Assembly (NCBI RefSeq): GCF_000219625.1
Contig: NC_018207.1
Coordinates: forward strand, 930,001-994,000
Reading direction: 5' to 3'
Length of the DNA: 64,000 nucleotides
Source of the DNA: Zymoseptoria tritici IPO323
Lineage: Eukaryota > Ascomycota > Dothideomycetes > Mycosphaerellales > Mycosphaerellaceae
The notes beneath the pieces are model-generated. The model was not told the origin of the DNA and searched no databases. It was given only the letters and a program-made list of their open reading frames with translations. The stretch's first letter is position 1. Every line of letters begins with the position of its first letter. Shown here one piece after another: positions 11,039-21,317 of the stretch. Position numbers and translations under genes: made by a program.

Positions 11039-11804
11039 AGGCTGTGGGAGACGCAGCAAGACGACACGAAAATCACGAAGGCTTGAGGAACGGGCGGGAT
11101 GGTTTGCTTTCTGGATTTAGCGATGGCGCTGTGGGTGTGAAAGGAACGCGGGAAAAGTATGAAGATCGGGCGGCACCTCGGTTCTCTGGCTATGGAGCAT
11201 GCAGTATTTGCAACGAGGGCTCCCCACCTATGGCAAATGACAAGCCTGCATTTGAGAAGGGTCCGATGCAATGAGAGGAGGGAGGATCGACTACTCCGTG
11301 TGGCAACAACATGTGCTTTGGCCGGCATACCAACGGCTTGAGAGGTTTTCTTGCTGCCGAAAGGCAACACTGCTCCTGCCACACGATACGGAGAAGCGCA
11401 TACCGGACGAGGATGCGGAAATGCAAGCCTGAACGTTGAGTCAAGGCGAACAGCGGACTGTAGACTGCAGACTGTCTTTGTCTGCTGGGCCTGAAAAGGC
11501 TCGACCTAGCGATAGATCAGATGCTGCAATGCTGCAATGAGAAAGCCAAATACGATGTCTTCCTTTTCGTGCTGCTACGGCCGTTGATATTTTGCTCACT
11601 CAACATGTCGCTCATTCTCGTACCAGCTTCCGATCTCACGCGACGGCCCGCGTCATCTCCAATTAGGCTTTTGGCGTCTGTCTCGACATCATTCCTTTTG
11701 TTTTCGCGATCACAACTTCTTCCTTCAATAGCTCGAACTCGGCATGTCGCATACAATCCGTTGGCTTCTCCTTGAAATCGAATTATAAATCAACACACGA
11801 TGCG
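11039..11804. other. Intergenic
   Basis: Contains the 3' flank of UBC9 and the promoter of the ABC1-family gene. Only short frames without recognisable features occur on either strand. Confidence 0.45.
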
Positions 11805-13754
11805 ATGATACTGAAACCCTCGCCGCTCCTTCTTCGGACGGCATTTCCTCCCTCCTTTGCGGCGTTCCCGACTTCGAGTCTACGGCAGAGCAATGCGAGT
11901 TGGATATGTCGACAATGTTCGCGAACAGACTGGTCAGCACAGGGACTGGCGAAGCAGAGGAGACTTGAAGGGTTGAGGCAATATTCAACGACCAAAGCAT
12001 GGAGGAACGCCGAGCACGCGGGAAAGACGTGGAGGCAACGGGTCAGGACATTGAACCCACAGGAAAAGAGAAGGGTTGCGATTGGAGTGACAGTGGTATT
12101 TCTGGTTGGAATGGGAGCGCTGGCATTCAGTCCGGCGGCGAGACATGTGTACATCGCTGGAGAGAGGTGTGGAAGGGTGGGAGTATGTTTGGCACTGAAC
12201 ATTAGGGAGTGAGTAATGGCACCAGAAGGACAAGATTCCGTGATCGGGACTGACACGGCCAACAGCTACATCAAGATCTTGAAGCGAGCCGATTGGGATG
12301 ACCCACAATACGAGAAAGACCTGTCAGTGGTGCATAAACGATGTGCGGAACGAACGTTGAAGGTTATGGAGAAGAATGGCAGCATCTTTATTAAGCTGGG
12401 CCAGCATTTGACCAGCTTGAATTACTTGCTTCCGTCGGAATGGTGCGAGACATTCATACCCCTGCAGGATAAATGCCCGGTCTCCAGCTATTCCTCCATC
12501 GAAGCAATGGTCAAGAAGGACACGGGCAAATCGCTCGAGGACTACTTCTCGGAATTTCCAGCAGAACCGATCGGAGCTGCCAGTCTTGCTCAAGTCCATC
12601 TTGCTCGCGTCCGCGAGACGGGCGAGAGAGTTGCCGTCAAAGTGCAACACCCCTCACTCGACGAGTGGGCTAGTCTCGACATGTGGCTCACACGCTTCAG
12701 CTTCCAAGCACTCAAATACTGGTTCCCAGAATACGACCTCACCTGGCTCAGCGAGGAGCTCGAAGTCTCTCTACCCATGGAGCTCGACTTCCGAGAAGAA
12801 GCCAAAAACGCCCGCCGCACAAAAGAATATTTCTCTCATCTCCCCTCCCATCCCCTGATCGTCCCTTCAGTCCTCTGGGCCGAACGCCGTCTCCTCGTCA
12901 TGGAGTACATAACCGGCCACCGCCCCGATGACCTCGAATACCTCGACGCAAATGACATCTCCCGCGATGAAGTCTCCGCCGCGTTAGCTCGAATCTTCAA
13001 CGAGATGATCTTTGGCAATAACGCCCCTCTCCACTGCGATCCACACGGAGGTAACATGGCTATCCGCCTCAATCCCTCCCGTAAAGGCCGCCAAAACTTC
13101 GACATCATTCTTTACGACCACGGCTTATACCGTGACATCCCCCTCCACCTCCGCCGCGCATACGCACACATGTGGCTCGCGGTTCTAGACACCGACATCC
13201 CGGAGATGCGCAAATATGCCTACGAAATTGCGGGTATCGGCGACGACGACTTCCCCATCTTCGCCTCCGCTATTACCGGCCGCGACTTCTCCGTTGTGAC
13301 ATCTAACATCGTGTCCGACCGCAACTCGCCCGATGAACAGCGCAATATCTCGGACGCGCTGGGACAAGACTTGATCGAGAAACTCGTCGGCTTACTCGCA
13401 AGGGTACCACGCGTTATCCTCCTGATTCTCAAAACGAACGACCTCACCCGCTCGCTAGACGAGAATCTTCACACGACTCAAGGCCCGATGAGGAGTTTCA
13501 TGATTCTGGCCAAGTACGCGGCGCATTGCGTATGGGAGGAGCGCGTGGAAGAAGTGAGGAAGATGGGGAGTTTGTGGTGGCCGGGGAACTGGGCGAGACT
13601 GGGCATGGCGGCGTTTAGGTATGGCAAGGTGGCGGCCAAGTTGAGGGTTTATGAGCTGTACTTGGGATTGAGGGCGAGGTTGGGGTTGGGCCAGGTCAAG
13701 CCGCCGGTGGAGATGGGCGGGGGTAGTGGTGGTGGTGGCGGGGTGGAACAATGA
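11805..13754 (+). CDS. MCP2: ABC1/ADCK/UbiB family mitochondrial protein (MCP2/ADCK1-like)
   Basis: Two exons (intron 12209-12265, gtgagt...aacag) give 630 residues. The N-terminus is Arg/Ser-rich, as in mitochondrial presequences. It is followed by one hydrophobic segment (VAIGVTVVFLVGMGALAF). The atypical kinase domain carries the family's hallmark KxGQ motif (FIKLGQHL), an Ala-rich nucleotide loop (PIGAASLAQVH), a Lys in VAVKVQHP, the ELDFREEA segment, HCDPHGGN (catalytic loop) and YDHGLYRDI (metal-binding Asp). The order and the LNYLLPSEW stretch match the yeast Mcp2/human ADCK1 branch better than COQ8, but this is judged by eye. In yeast Mcp2 is linked to mitochondrial lipid homeostasis. 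The C-terminus is Gly-rich. Confidence 0.85.
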
Positions 13755-13879
13755 GGGGCGTGGAGCGAGGAAGAGTGAGATGGCATCGGTTACAGCACGG
13801 AGCGAGCAGCATGTTTAAGCTTCCGCTTTCGGCTTCTATAAAACTAGTAGGTGAGGAAGCCTACGGTGCCTACTTCGTT

Positions 13880-14510
13880 TTCAAGGAGATTGCATTTGTG
13901 TTGCCTACGATCGGCTCGCAATGTTGGCTACTGATTCTCCACGTTGGCAACGCCATTCCCTTCGATGCCAACTTCGTTTCGTTGCCAACGCCAATCGATA
14001 CGTTGCCTACGTTGCCTTTGTGGTCTCTACACGTTGCCAACGCCATTCCCTTCGTTGGTAACATCATTCTCTACAATGTCAACGTCATTCGCTCTGTTGG
14101 CAATATTATTCGCTATGTCCAAGGTCTATTGCCTTGTTGCCTACGTTGCCTAAACCCTTTCTTAACATCGCCTACGCTGCTATAGTTCTACCCGACTTTG
14201 CCAACGCGGTTCGCTACGTTGCCAACGCTATTCCCCACGTTGCTAACGACATTTGCTACGTTTGCCGACGTCCATTGCTATGTCGCCTACATTCCCTACG
14301 TTGCCAACATTCCCTACGTCATCAACATCGCCTACATTGCCCACGGCTTTCATCCCCATCACCCACGAGTCGAGTTCACTACGTTGCCAACAGATCCGCT
14401 ACGCCGTTGCCAACAAACCTGCTACATTGCCAACGCTACCTAACGCTGCCTACGTTGCCTACCTCCTTTCTCCAAGTCTCGCGGGACGTTGCCAACAGCA
14501 CTGTGCCTAC
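13880..14510. repeat. Degenerate GTTGCC(A/T)ACG repeat field
   Basis: About 0.6 kb built from variants of CTACGTTGCCAACGCCATTC and its shorter relatives (TTGCCAACG, CTACGTTGCC, ATTCGCTACG). They are mostly on one strand and irregularly spaced, at roughly 10-30 bp. Frames crossing it translate as low-complexity LPT/FPT runs, which follow from the repeat and are not taken as genes. It lies between the 3' ends of two convergent genes. It looks like a decayed minisatellite. Confidence 0.75.
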
Positions 14511-14789
14511 GAACTACCAAAAGACTCCACCAATTCGGCACAGCAAACATCGTCGCACAAACGCAAAGTCGCTCTCAAATCCCACTTACCAGATCAACGC
14601 CGCACGATTCGCACCACCACTTGAAAAATGACTGCACAAATTCGTATCGGACAGGTCTTGATCATCGTATAGACATCATATAGACACACACACGCTCAAT
14701 TTCTCCCTCTTAGCACGAAAAAATCCCTCTCCTTCCAAAACACCCCTTGCATCTCCTCCTTGTCTCTCGCTCATCCCGCCTCTTTCCAT

Positions 14790-17249
14790 TCAAACCTCAC
14801 CATACCCACCCCCTCTTCCTCGAAATCCACTCTGCATCCCCTCCAACATCCTCGCATTCTCCTCTTCCACACCCTTCTTCTCCTCACTCCTCACCTCTTG
14901 CGCGGGATTCCCAGCCACAACGGTTCCCGGCCTGACATCCCTCGTAACGACCGATCCCGCCACGACCCTCGCTCCCTTGCCGATCGTCCGGAACGGGAGG
15001 ATAGTCACGTTTCCTCCCACAACGCAGTGGTCTTCCAACCGAATCGCGCCAGCTCGAAACAACCCTTGCGGTCCTTCCTGTCCTGGCGTCCCGCCGATCG
15101 TGTTTCCGCCGCCGGAATTGCCACCACTACTGGATGCCGACAAGTCCTCCAATGTGTAAAATTTACAGTCCGCTCCCACAATCACTCCATTCCCGAGGTA
15201 TATTTCCGCGGCATCTTGGAAGTAACACCCGTTGTCCACAACCACGTTGTCGCCGAGATGGATGTTGTAGCCGAGTTCGCAGCGGAAAGGCGCGAGGACG
15301 ACGCTGCGACGGCCACTGCTGCCTTGTGGTCCATTCATTCGTCCGACTCCTCCTGCCGCACCTCCGTTCCATCCGTCACTGCCAATTTCTCCTGATCCTG
15401 ACCTCGCGCTCGGATGGAGGATCGTGCCGAATAGTCGACTTTGTTCAGCGGGACTGGCCATCGAGCGGGCTGTGCAGGCGTCATTGTAGGATTCTAGCGC
15501 GCGTTTGCAGGAGATGCGGTCCCGTAAAAGGGAGTCGTCGATGAAGTATGCGACGGCTTCGCCGGTGAGGAGGCGGGCTTGGGGGGTTTTGGTGCCGTTG
15601 GAGAGGTAGGTCAGGCCTCGCCGTGGAGTTGGAGTCGTTCGGTGGGTGAGGGAGTGAGAGGAGAGGGAGGAGGAGTAGTGGCTTCGTGGAGCGGGGGGAG
15701 GGAGGGAGAGAGGCGCGGAGGGTGGAGGCGGAGGTGGTGGTTGGTGGTGTTGCGGTGGTCCGGGTAGTGGGTGTGATTGAGGTGGGAGGCTGGTGTGGGA
15801 GGGATGGCGGTAGTGAGAAGGATTCCAGGAGGCGGATGCGGTTGGAGAGGGTTGATGTGTCGGCGGCGCGGGCGGTGGGTAGACCTGAAGGGGTGTTAGA
15901 CCGACGTGGTCGACGGGTGGAGGGAGGCCATGTTTGGCGGCGAACGGAGGAGGAGGAGGTTCGGGGTAGGATCGTGGAGGATATGAGTCGCGGGAGGGTG
16001 GAGGGCGAGGTTCTGTCGGGTATGAAGGGTGAGAGTAGTGGTGAGTTCGGGGAGGTTCGGATCGTGGCGCACGTGGATAGTTGTCGACATTGTTCGGAGT
16101 GATGATGTTCTCAAACGGCGGGCGGATCGGACGGCGAGGCTCTTCGTAGGTGCTGTTGACGGCAGGCGGCGGTTGGGTATAGAGGTATTGGGTAGGACCG
16201 TGAGATGGCTCGTATGGTTTGATAGGAGTATTTTGGCGCGCGCTTAATTTGGCGCCTGCGGGTGGTTTGGGACCATAGCCGCCGCATTCAAAGGTACCAC
16301 GCTGACAATTCAAGCAGATTGGCTTCGTCTCGTCACATTTCTTCTTCCGCTGGCGGCAAGTGTGACAACCCGTCTTGGTTCGATGGGTGAAGTTGCGTTT
16401 GCGTCGTTTCGTGCCGTCCAAGTTGATGCTGTTGACATCCTCGTTGGTCTGCGAGTTCTGTCGGTCGTACGGAGGGCTATCTTCTGGACTGGCGCTCCGT
16501 TCTGGGGATGGTTCTTTTCGATTTGATGAGTCTGCGGCTTCCAATGAACGTTGTAGAGACTCTGCCAGAGCCGCGCTGATTTCTGGTTCGGCGCGAGGTG
16601 GCGGAGCTCCACGATCCTTTCTGTAGACTGGAGAAGGCTCGCGACCGTACGCTCGTGGTGCCGTCTCTCGTGTTGACGTCTTTTCAGGTGGTGGAGTGAT
16701 TCTTGAGCACTGTGTTTTGGGAGCGTCTGTCTGTGGAGGCTGCTGTTCTCGGCTTTCTGCAGCGCCGGCTTCTTCTCGCTTGCGCTTGTTAGTGTTGGAA
16801 TTGTCTGCTGGAGGATTGTTGGAAGTTCTCGAGACATCGGCGGGTGGTTGATACTGAGGCCGCCAATTGTGCGTCGCCTGATTTGCAGAAGGCGTAGATT
16901 CCGATGTCGTCACCTGGGATGCGTTGGGAATATGCCTTGCCGAATCGTCCGGTCTAAAAGAAGAGTATCGAGGTGTCTCGCCATTGACCGCGGTGAAGCC
17001 AGAAGGAGAAGGCACGATTTTATACATGACTCCCTGATCGGAGGTCACGTCGTGCGGTTTGGACGAGTTTGGAGTCGCCGGCCGACCATGTGGGTATGGT
17101 GGAGAAGCTCCCGGCGGGTGTATCTGTGAGCTCGAAGTCGAGTGCGTTCCATTGCCCGCAGTCTCTGATATCATGGAGTGAACGGCAGTTCGCATTGGAG
17201 AATTGACACGTGCACCGGTCTGATCGGGCCGTGGACGATATTGTATCAT
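14790..17249 (-). CDS. Zn2Cys6 regulator fused to a Mac/hexapeptide acetyltransferase
   Basis: An uninterrupted frame of 819 residues. A long disordered Ser/Pro/Gln-rich N-terminus with Arg/Lys patches (KRKREE, KRRKRN) precedes a fungal binuclear zinc cluster at about 294-321. Its six cysteines have C-x2-C-x6-C-x6-C-x2-C-x6-C spacing (CHTCRQRKKKC, then ICLNCQRGTFEC). A Pro-rich linker of about 240 residues follows. The C-terminal third is a maltose/galactoside O-acetyltransferase-like unit. It starts with a Mac helix region (ALESYNDACTA) and continues as left-handed beta-helix hexapeptides (GDNVVVDNGCYFQDAAEIYLG, shown in part; then GADCKFYTLED, RLEDHCVVGGNVTILP, GKGARVVAGSVVTRDV, VVAGNPAQEV). 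DNA binding and acetyl transfer are expected from the families; substrate and targets are unknown. A Gly/Ser-rich insert interrupts the helix. Confidence 0.88.
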   Translation of the reverse strand: MIQYRPRPDQTGARVNSPMRTAVHSMISETAGNGTHSTSSSQIHPPGASPPYPHGRPATPNSSKPHDVTSDQGVMYKIVPSPSGFTAVNGETPRYSSFRPDDSARHIPNASQVTTSESTPSANQATHNWRPQYQPPADVSRTSNNPPADNSNTNKRKREEAGAAESREQQPPQTDAPKTQCSRITPPPEKTSTRETAPRAYGREPSPVYRKDRGAPPPRAEPEISAALAESLQRSLEAADSSNRKEPSPERSASPEDSPPYDRQNSQTNEDVNSINLDGTKRRKRNFTHRTKTGCHTCRQRKKKCDETKPICLNCQRGTFECGGYGPKPPAGAKLSARQNTPIKPYEPSHGPTQYLYTQPPPAVNSTYEEPRRPIRPPFENIITPNNVDNYPRAPRSEPPRTHHYSHPSYPTEPRPPPSRDSYPPRSYPEPPPPPFAAKHGLPPPVDHVGLTPLQVYPPPAPPTHQPSPTASASWNPSHYRHPSHTSLPPQSHPLPGPPQHHQPPPPPPPSAPLSLPPPAPRSHYSSSLSSHSLTHRTTPTPRRGLTYLSNGTKTPQARLLTGEAVAYFIDDSLLRDRISCKRALESYNDACTARSMASPAEQSRLFGTILHPSARSGSGEIGSDGWNGGAAGGVGRMNGPQGSSGRRSVVLAPFRCELGYNIHLGDNVVVDNGCYFQDAAEIYLGNGVIVGADCKFYTLEDLSASSSGGNSGGGNTIGGTPGQEGPQGLFRAGAIRLEDHCVVGGNVTILPFRTIGKGARVVAGSVVTRDVRPGTVVAGNPAQEVRSEEKKGVEEENARMLEGMQSGFRGRGGGYGEV

Positions 17250-20200
17250 AGATCGCTAGAGCATTGATTTACTGAGGCACGGGGATTCCGAGGGATCGGT
17301 TCGAGTCCGCTGTGCAACGATGTATCAAGCGCGATGCGTGGGGGCCAGAATGGGCGGCGGCGGTGTTGAGGAATGCAGAGGAGATGTCGATTGTGTTACA
17401 CTGCGGTGGCGATCCGTCGTCGTCGCCCGGATCGATTCCCGCCGGGTCCGAGGAATGTCGCAGATGGATGTACAAGACGAGGTCGGGAGAGGGAAGGCAA
17501 TCGAGACGGCACGGACAAGCAAGAGCAAGCGCGCGTGGCGGGCGCAGGTGCAGGTGCAGGTGCAGGTGCAGGTGCAGAGCGCGGGATGGCGACGTGACAC
17601 CGAAGTTGTCCGGGTCTAGGTAGCGGACAAGGGGAGTTGTAGTAGTGCGGGGAGGTGAGTTTGCAGCCCAGCCGTGGGAGGGGGGAAGACCTTATGCAGA
17701 CCAGGCTAAAGATACGATACGAACAGGCCGGGCAGTGCTGTTGTCGACAGTCCTATTATTATGGGGCATGCGCCGAGTGATGTTGAGAAGAGGATGGAGA
17801 ATGTTATTCTATTGTACACGTACACTGAACGTGAATAAACATCGTGCTCAACATCCATGGAGCATAAACCCTCCCCTCCCATACTAGCCCATGAGCTAGC
17901 CGCCGTCTGCAAGAGAAAAAAAGGTTCGGGGCTGCCACCCGCTCTGCTGCACGGAGCTCCTTCTGCACCCGCCATTGGGCCCTCCCTTTGCGTCCGCAGC
18001 GCTTATGGCGTCTTGCTACAGCCAAACCGTCCCACACAGTACCGTTCCGTTCATCGCGCCAAAGAGCCAATCAGTCGTGCAAGTCGCCAACATGAACATC
18101 ACTCGCTCGAACAGCCACAGGATCTTGAGAGTTTGACGGAGCGGGGGCGTGCCGTCTGTTGACTGATCCCTCCCAAATCGAATGTGGCATCGACCAGCCC
18201 GGAGTCCAGACTAGCTGGGTTGAAAAGGCTTGGAATTTATTGAGGCCGACGGTCGCGATGTGCCGATGTCTTGATGTCTTTTGTCGCAGAGTGAAGCCTT
18301 TGCTCACTGCTGGAAGCTTGGACTGTTGTATATTTGTATTGTCGAGGCTGCTGCGGCGGAAGTATAAACTGCAAATGCTCAATCCGTCTCAAAATTACGA
18401 TGGATGCCCATGCTCCACATGAAGGAGCTTCTGCAGGCCAAATATGCGCCGGCAGTTAGACCTCGACGACAATGCCGAAATTTATCCAAGGAGATGAAAG
18501 TGAGACAAGCTCCAGATGGAATGCGCTCCAATACCACATATGGCGAACACGCCACGCGTGTCGATCCCTCGTGAGTCGTGAGGTAATTCTCGCGCTTAAA
18601 ATCTTGGCTCTGACCGTTGCACGGCGAGAGTGTGAAAGGTCGAGTTTGCAGAGCGGTAGATATACAGGCGATGCATCGCACCGGCCCTCGCAAATAATGC
18701 GTTCGTTCACTCGCGCGTGCAAGCGGAAATGCTGGTCACCTCACAGGAAGTGTAACCTTCCGGTCGTAAGCATGTGCACGCGGGGCGGGCAGGCACGTAC
18801 CGTAAGCGTCTTTTCTGTCAGCGCGGCTAAGGGGCGGCAGAACCTCTCTTTCTCTTTCTCGACAGCACTGTCCAACGGTTTTTCGAGAGCGAGAGTCGTT
18901 TCAATCAGCCTCCTCGTGAATTCAACATGTTCTCTACATCTCTCCGGGATCCTGATGCTTTTTCAAACCCCTCAATCATCCGATCTCTCATCCGCGCTAA
19001 ACGCCCACACGCGCCGGAGGTAGGTTAGCCGACCGAACAGCTTTTGCTGACTCTTTTAGTCGAGTGGATCTGAATCCTTCCCTTTCGCCTCTCCCGTGTG
19101 CCCCGCCCCGTGCCGTTTCGTTTTGTCCAACGTCGACCGTATTCTGCTTTGGGTTGTTGGATACGAATGTAAACTTGTGAGAGCTTGTTATCTGTAAAGG
19201 TGTTGGAGTTTTGCTGGATTTGAGTTGGATTTGAGTTGGAAGAGTTTGCTGCAAGGCGAGCAGCTTTACTAGATCCCAAGTCTTGAAGACGATAGCAAGC
19301 AAAACTTCATTCAATCGCAAGTGCGCGAGTCGTATATCCCACTCTACCAGACTTCCGGGCCTACAACTGTATATACAAATAATAAATGTACCACCTCCCC
19401 AACCCCTTGCTTGCACGTTCGCCTGAGCATCTCTCCCTCCGGAAGGGAGCGAGCAAGATGTCACACTTGATGAATCAGCGCAGGATCCTGATCCATGCCA
19501 GCCCAGCGGGCCTCTGCGCCGCGAGTTCTAACACAAGCCTTCCGCTGAGCGCGCGAGCTCCCCGAAGCAAGGGATTGGGCTGCAGAAGCGAGAGACGTCG
19601 TCGGGTGTGCAGGCGATGCATGTTCCGTTTCTGGCGAAGTGCGTTGGAGGTGGTCTCACGGCGCGGCGGCGCTGTAGCCGCGTTTGTATCCTTGAGCATA
19701 TCATGTCGTCCGGGCCGGGTGTCGAGTCGTAGATATGAGTAGGTCTTTGGTGTTGATCCTGGCGAGCATATCATCGCAGTTAGTGATGGAGCGAATTCGA
19801 GAGTCAGCGGTGACGGGTCTGGATACCGAGACCAAAGACCGGGCAGAGAAAGTGAGCAGAAGTCGGTCTATGATCGCTGGAGGCGCTCGATAGCTCGGGT
19901 AGATATCGAGGAAAGCTGTGAAAGTGGTCCGTTGCGCGCGAGGCAGAGAAGTTCTGTAAGTGAGTATCCCTACCTTTCGTCGTGCTTTGGAAGGCCAGTA
20001 CGTATCTATACCAGTTCCGTTGGGTTGTAGTCTGGCATCATGAGCGTCTAGAGGCATCGTCTGCGAAATCTCCACATTCATGATGGTCCATTGAATGATG
20101 ATCTTGCAGCGACGTGCTCCTCGCATCGGGCTTGCTCTTATCCGACTGAAAGTCGCGACGACAAGATCGCAAGCCTCGTATGAGGCTCATGCACGACGTG

Positions 20201-20396
20201 GGATCCATTTTCTGACCCTTCGTAAGGCCAAGTGCGATGTTATTGCAGTGGATGTTATTGCAGAGGGAAGGTCTCGGCTGCGCTTGCTCAATGCGTCAGG
20301 CCGGAGGACGGGACCATCCGCTCCGCAACTTCCTCCTTCCTCAAGCACGACGACACCATTGAACGAACATTTACCATCACACTCATCACCACCACA
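17250..20396. other. Long intergenic region without a supported gene
   Basis: Over 3 kb between divergent genes. I find only short overlapping frames on both strands, none with a recognisable domain or clear splice structure. The best of them (minus strand, 19701-20126, 141 residues) has protein-like composition near its C-terminus but no family I know. The segment next to 17249 is the regulator's upstream region and contains a hexanucleotide repeat. Confidence 0.45.
17543..17577. repeat. (GCAGGT)n hexanucleotide microsatellite
   Basis: About five to six perfect copies of GCAGGT, about 300 bp upstream of the start codon of the fused Zn2Cys6-acetyltransferase gene. Copy number is likely to vary between isolates. 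Confidence 0.85.
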
Positions 20397-21317
20397 ATGC
20401 CTCCGCGACCATCCACCCGGCTCTTTGCCACCCCTCCGCGCTTCCTCTGCCCATCTCTCTCCATCCCGATCCAACAGACCCGTTCAATACGCTCCATCCT
20501 ACCCGTCAAAAAGCCCTCCCGCTTCAACCATGCGCCATCACTACCCGTCCTATCAGCCTCTCAAACAGCCGCTTTCGACCGCAAGGAGGCCTCATTTCCT
20601 CTCCGTACTGGCGCTCTCGCGATCAAGAAAGGAATGACAGCCATCTACGACCCTACAACTGCCAAACGAGAAGCCTGCACGGTCCTTCAACTCGACAGAT
20701 GTCAAGTCATCTCACACAAGCTACGGCCTGTACACGGGTACTGGGCAGTGCAGGTTGGCTGTGGCACGAAAGAAGCAAGAAACGTCACAAGACCTGAACG
20801 AGGACATTTCGCTGCACAAGGTGTGCCGATCAAGAGACATGTTGCAGAGTTCAGGGTGAAAAATGAAGCTGGGCTAGCAGAAGTGGGCAGCGTCATCACA
20901 GCAGATCTCTTCCAGCCGGGACAATTCATCGATGCACGAGCGACAACACGAGGAATGGGTTTCGCGGGTGGAATGAAGCGATGGGGTTTCTCCGGACAGC
21001 CTGCTTCGCACGGTAATTCGCTGACGCATCGTGCCATGGGCTCGGCTGGTGCCAGTCAGGGTAGTGGATCTCGAGTTCTGCCAGGAAAGAAGATGGCAGG
21101 ACGCATGGGAGGCGAGAGACATACAGTACAAAATTTGAAGGTCATGATGGTGGATCGCGAGAATGGGATTGTGGTTGTCAGTGGTGCGGTGCCGGGGCCG
21201 AAGTACTCCATCGTGAGCATTCAGGATGCGTTGAAGAAGCCCTGGCCGACGGTGGAAGGTCAGCCGGGGATCAAGATGCCAGAGGTGGTCATTCGGGAGA
21301 AGGTTGCTGAGGCTTGA
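20397..21317 (+). CDS. MRPL9: Mitochondrial large-subunit ribosomal protein uL3m (MRPL9)
   Basis: A single exon encodes 306 residues. The N-terminus (MPPRPSTRLFATPPRFL) is rich in Arg, Ser and Pro with few acids, as expected of a mitochondrial targeting peptide. The mature part has the L3 fold: GALAIKKGMTAIYD, a variable beta region, then the long loop TTRGMGFAGGMKRWGFSGQ and ASHGNSLTHRAMGSAG. The loop SRVLPGKKMAGRMGGER reaches towards the peptidyl-transferase centre in ribosomes. The start at 20397 (accacaATGCC) was preferred to an upstream in-frame ATG because the extra residues are Cys-rich and unlike a presequence. Confidence 0.93.
   Translation: MPPRPSTRLFATPPRFLCPSLSIPIQQTRSIRSILPVKKPSRFNHAPSLPVLSASQTAAFDRKEASFPLRTGALAIKKGMTAIYDPTTAKREACTVLQLDRCQVISHKLRPVHGYWAVQVGCGTKEARNVTRPERGHFAAQGVPIKRHVAEFRVKNEAGLAEVGSVITADLFQPGQFIDARATTRGMGFAGGMKRWGFSGQPASHGNSLTHRAMGSAGASQGSGSRVLPGKKMAGRMGGERHTVQNLKVMMVDRENGIVVVSGAVPGPKYSIVSIQDALKKPWPTVEGQPGIKMPEVVIREKVAEA

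Noticed and set aside
14134..14631. Proline/leucine/threonine-rich open frames on the plus strand
   Set aside because: They translate the GTTGCC-type DNA repeats in several frames at once, so the residue pattern follows from the repeat and not from protein selection.
17281..17320. Possible tRNA (GGTTCGAGTCC box-B-like word)
   Set aside because: The flanking bases do not pair as a T stem with a matching acceptor stem, and no A box lies at the right distance upstream.
19701..20126. 141-residue minus-strand frame with a protein-like stretch
   Set aside because: No family recognised, no supporting splice or start context. Kept only as a remark under the intergenic entry.
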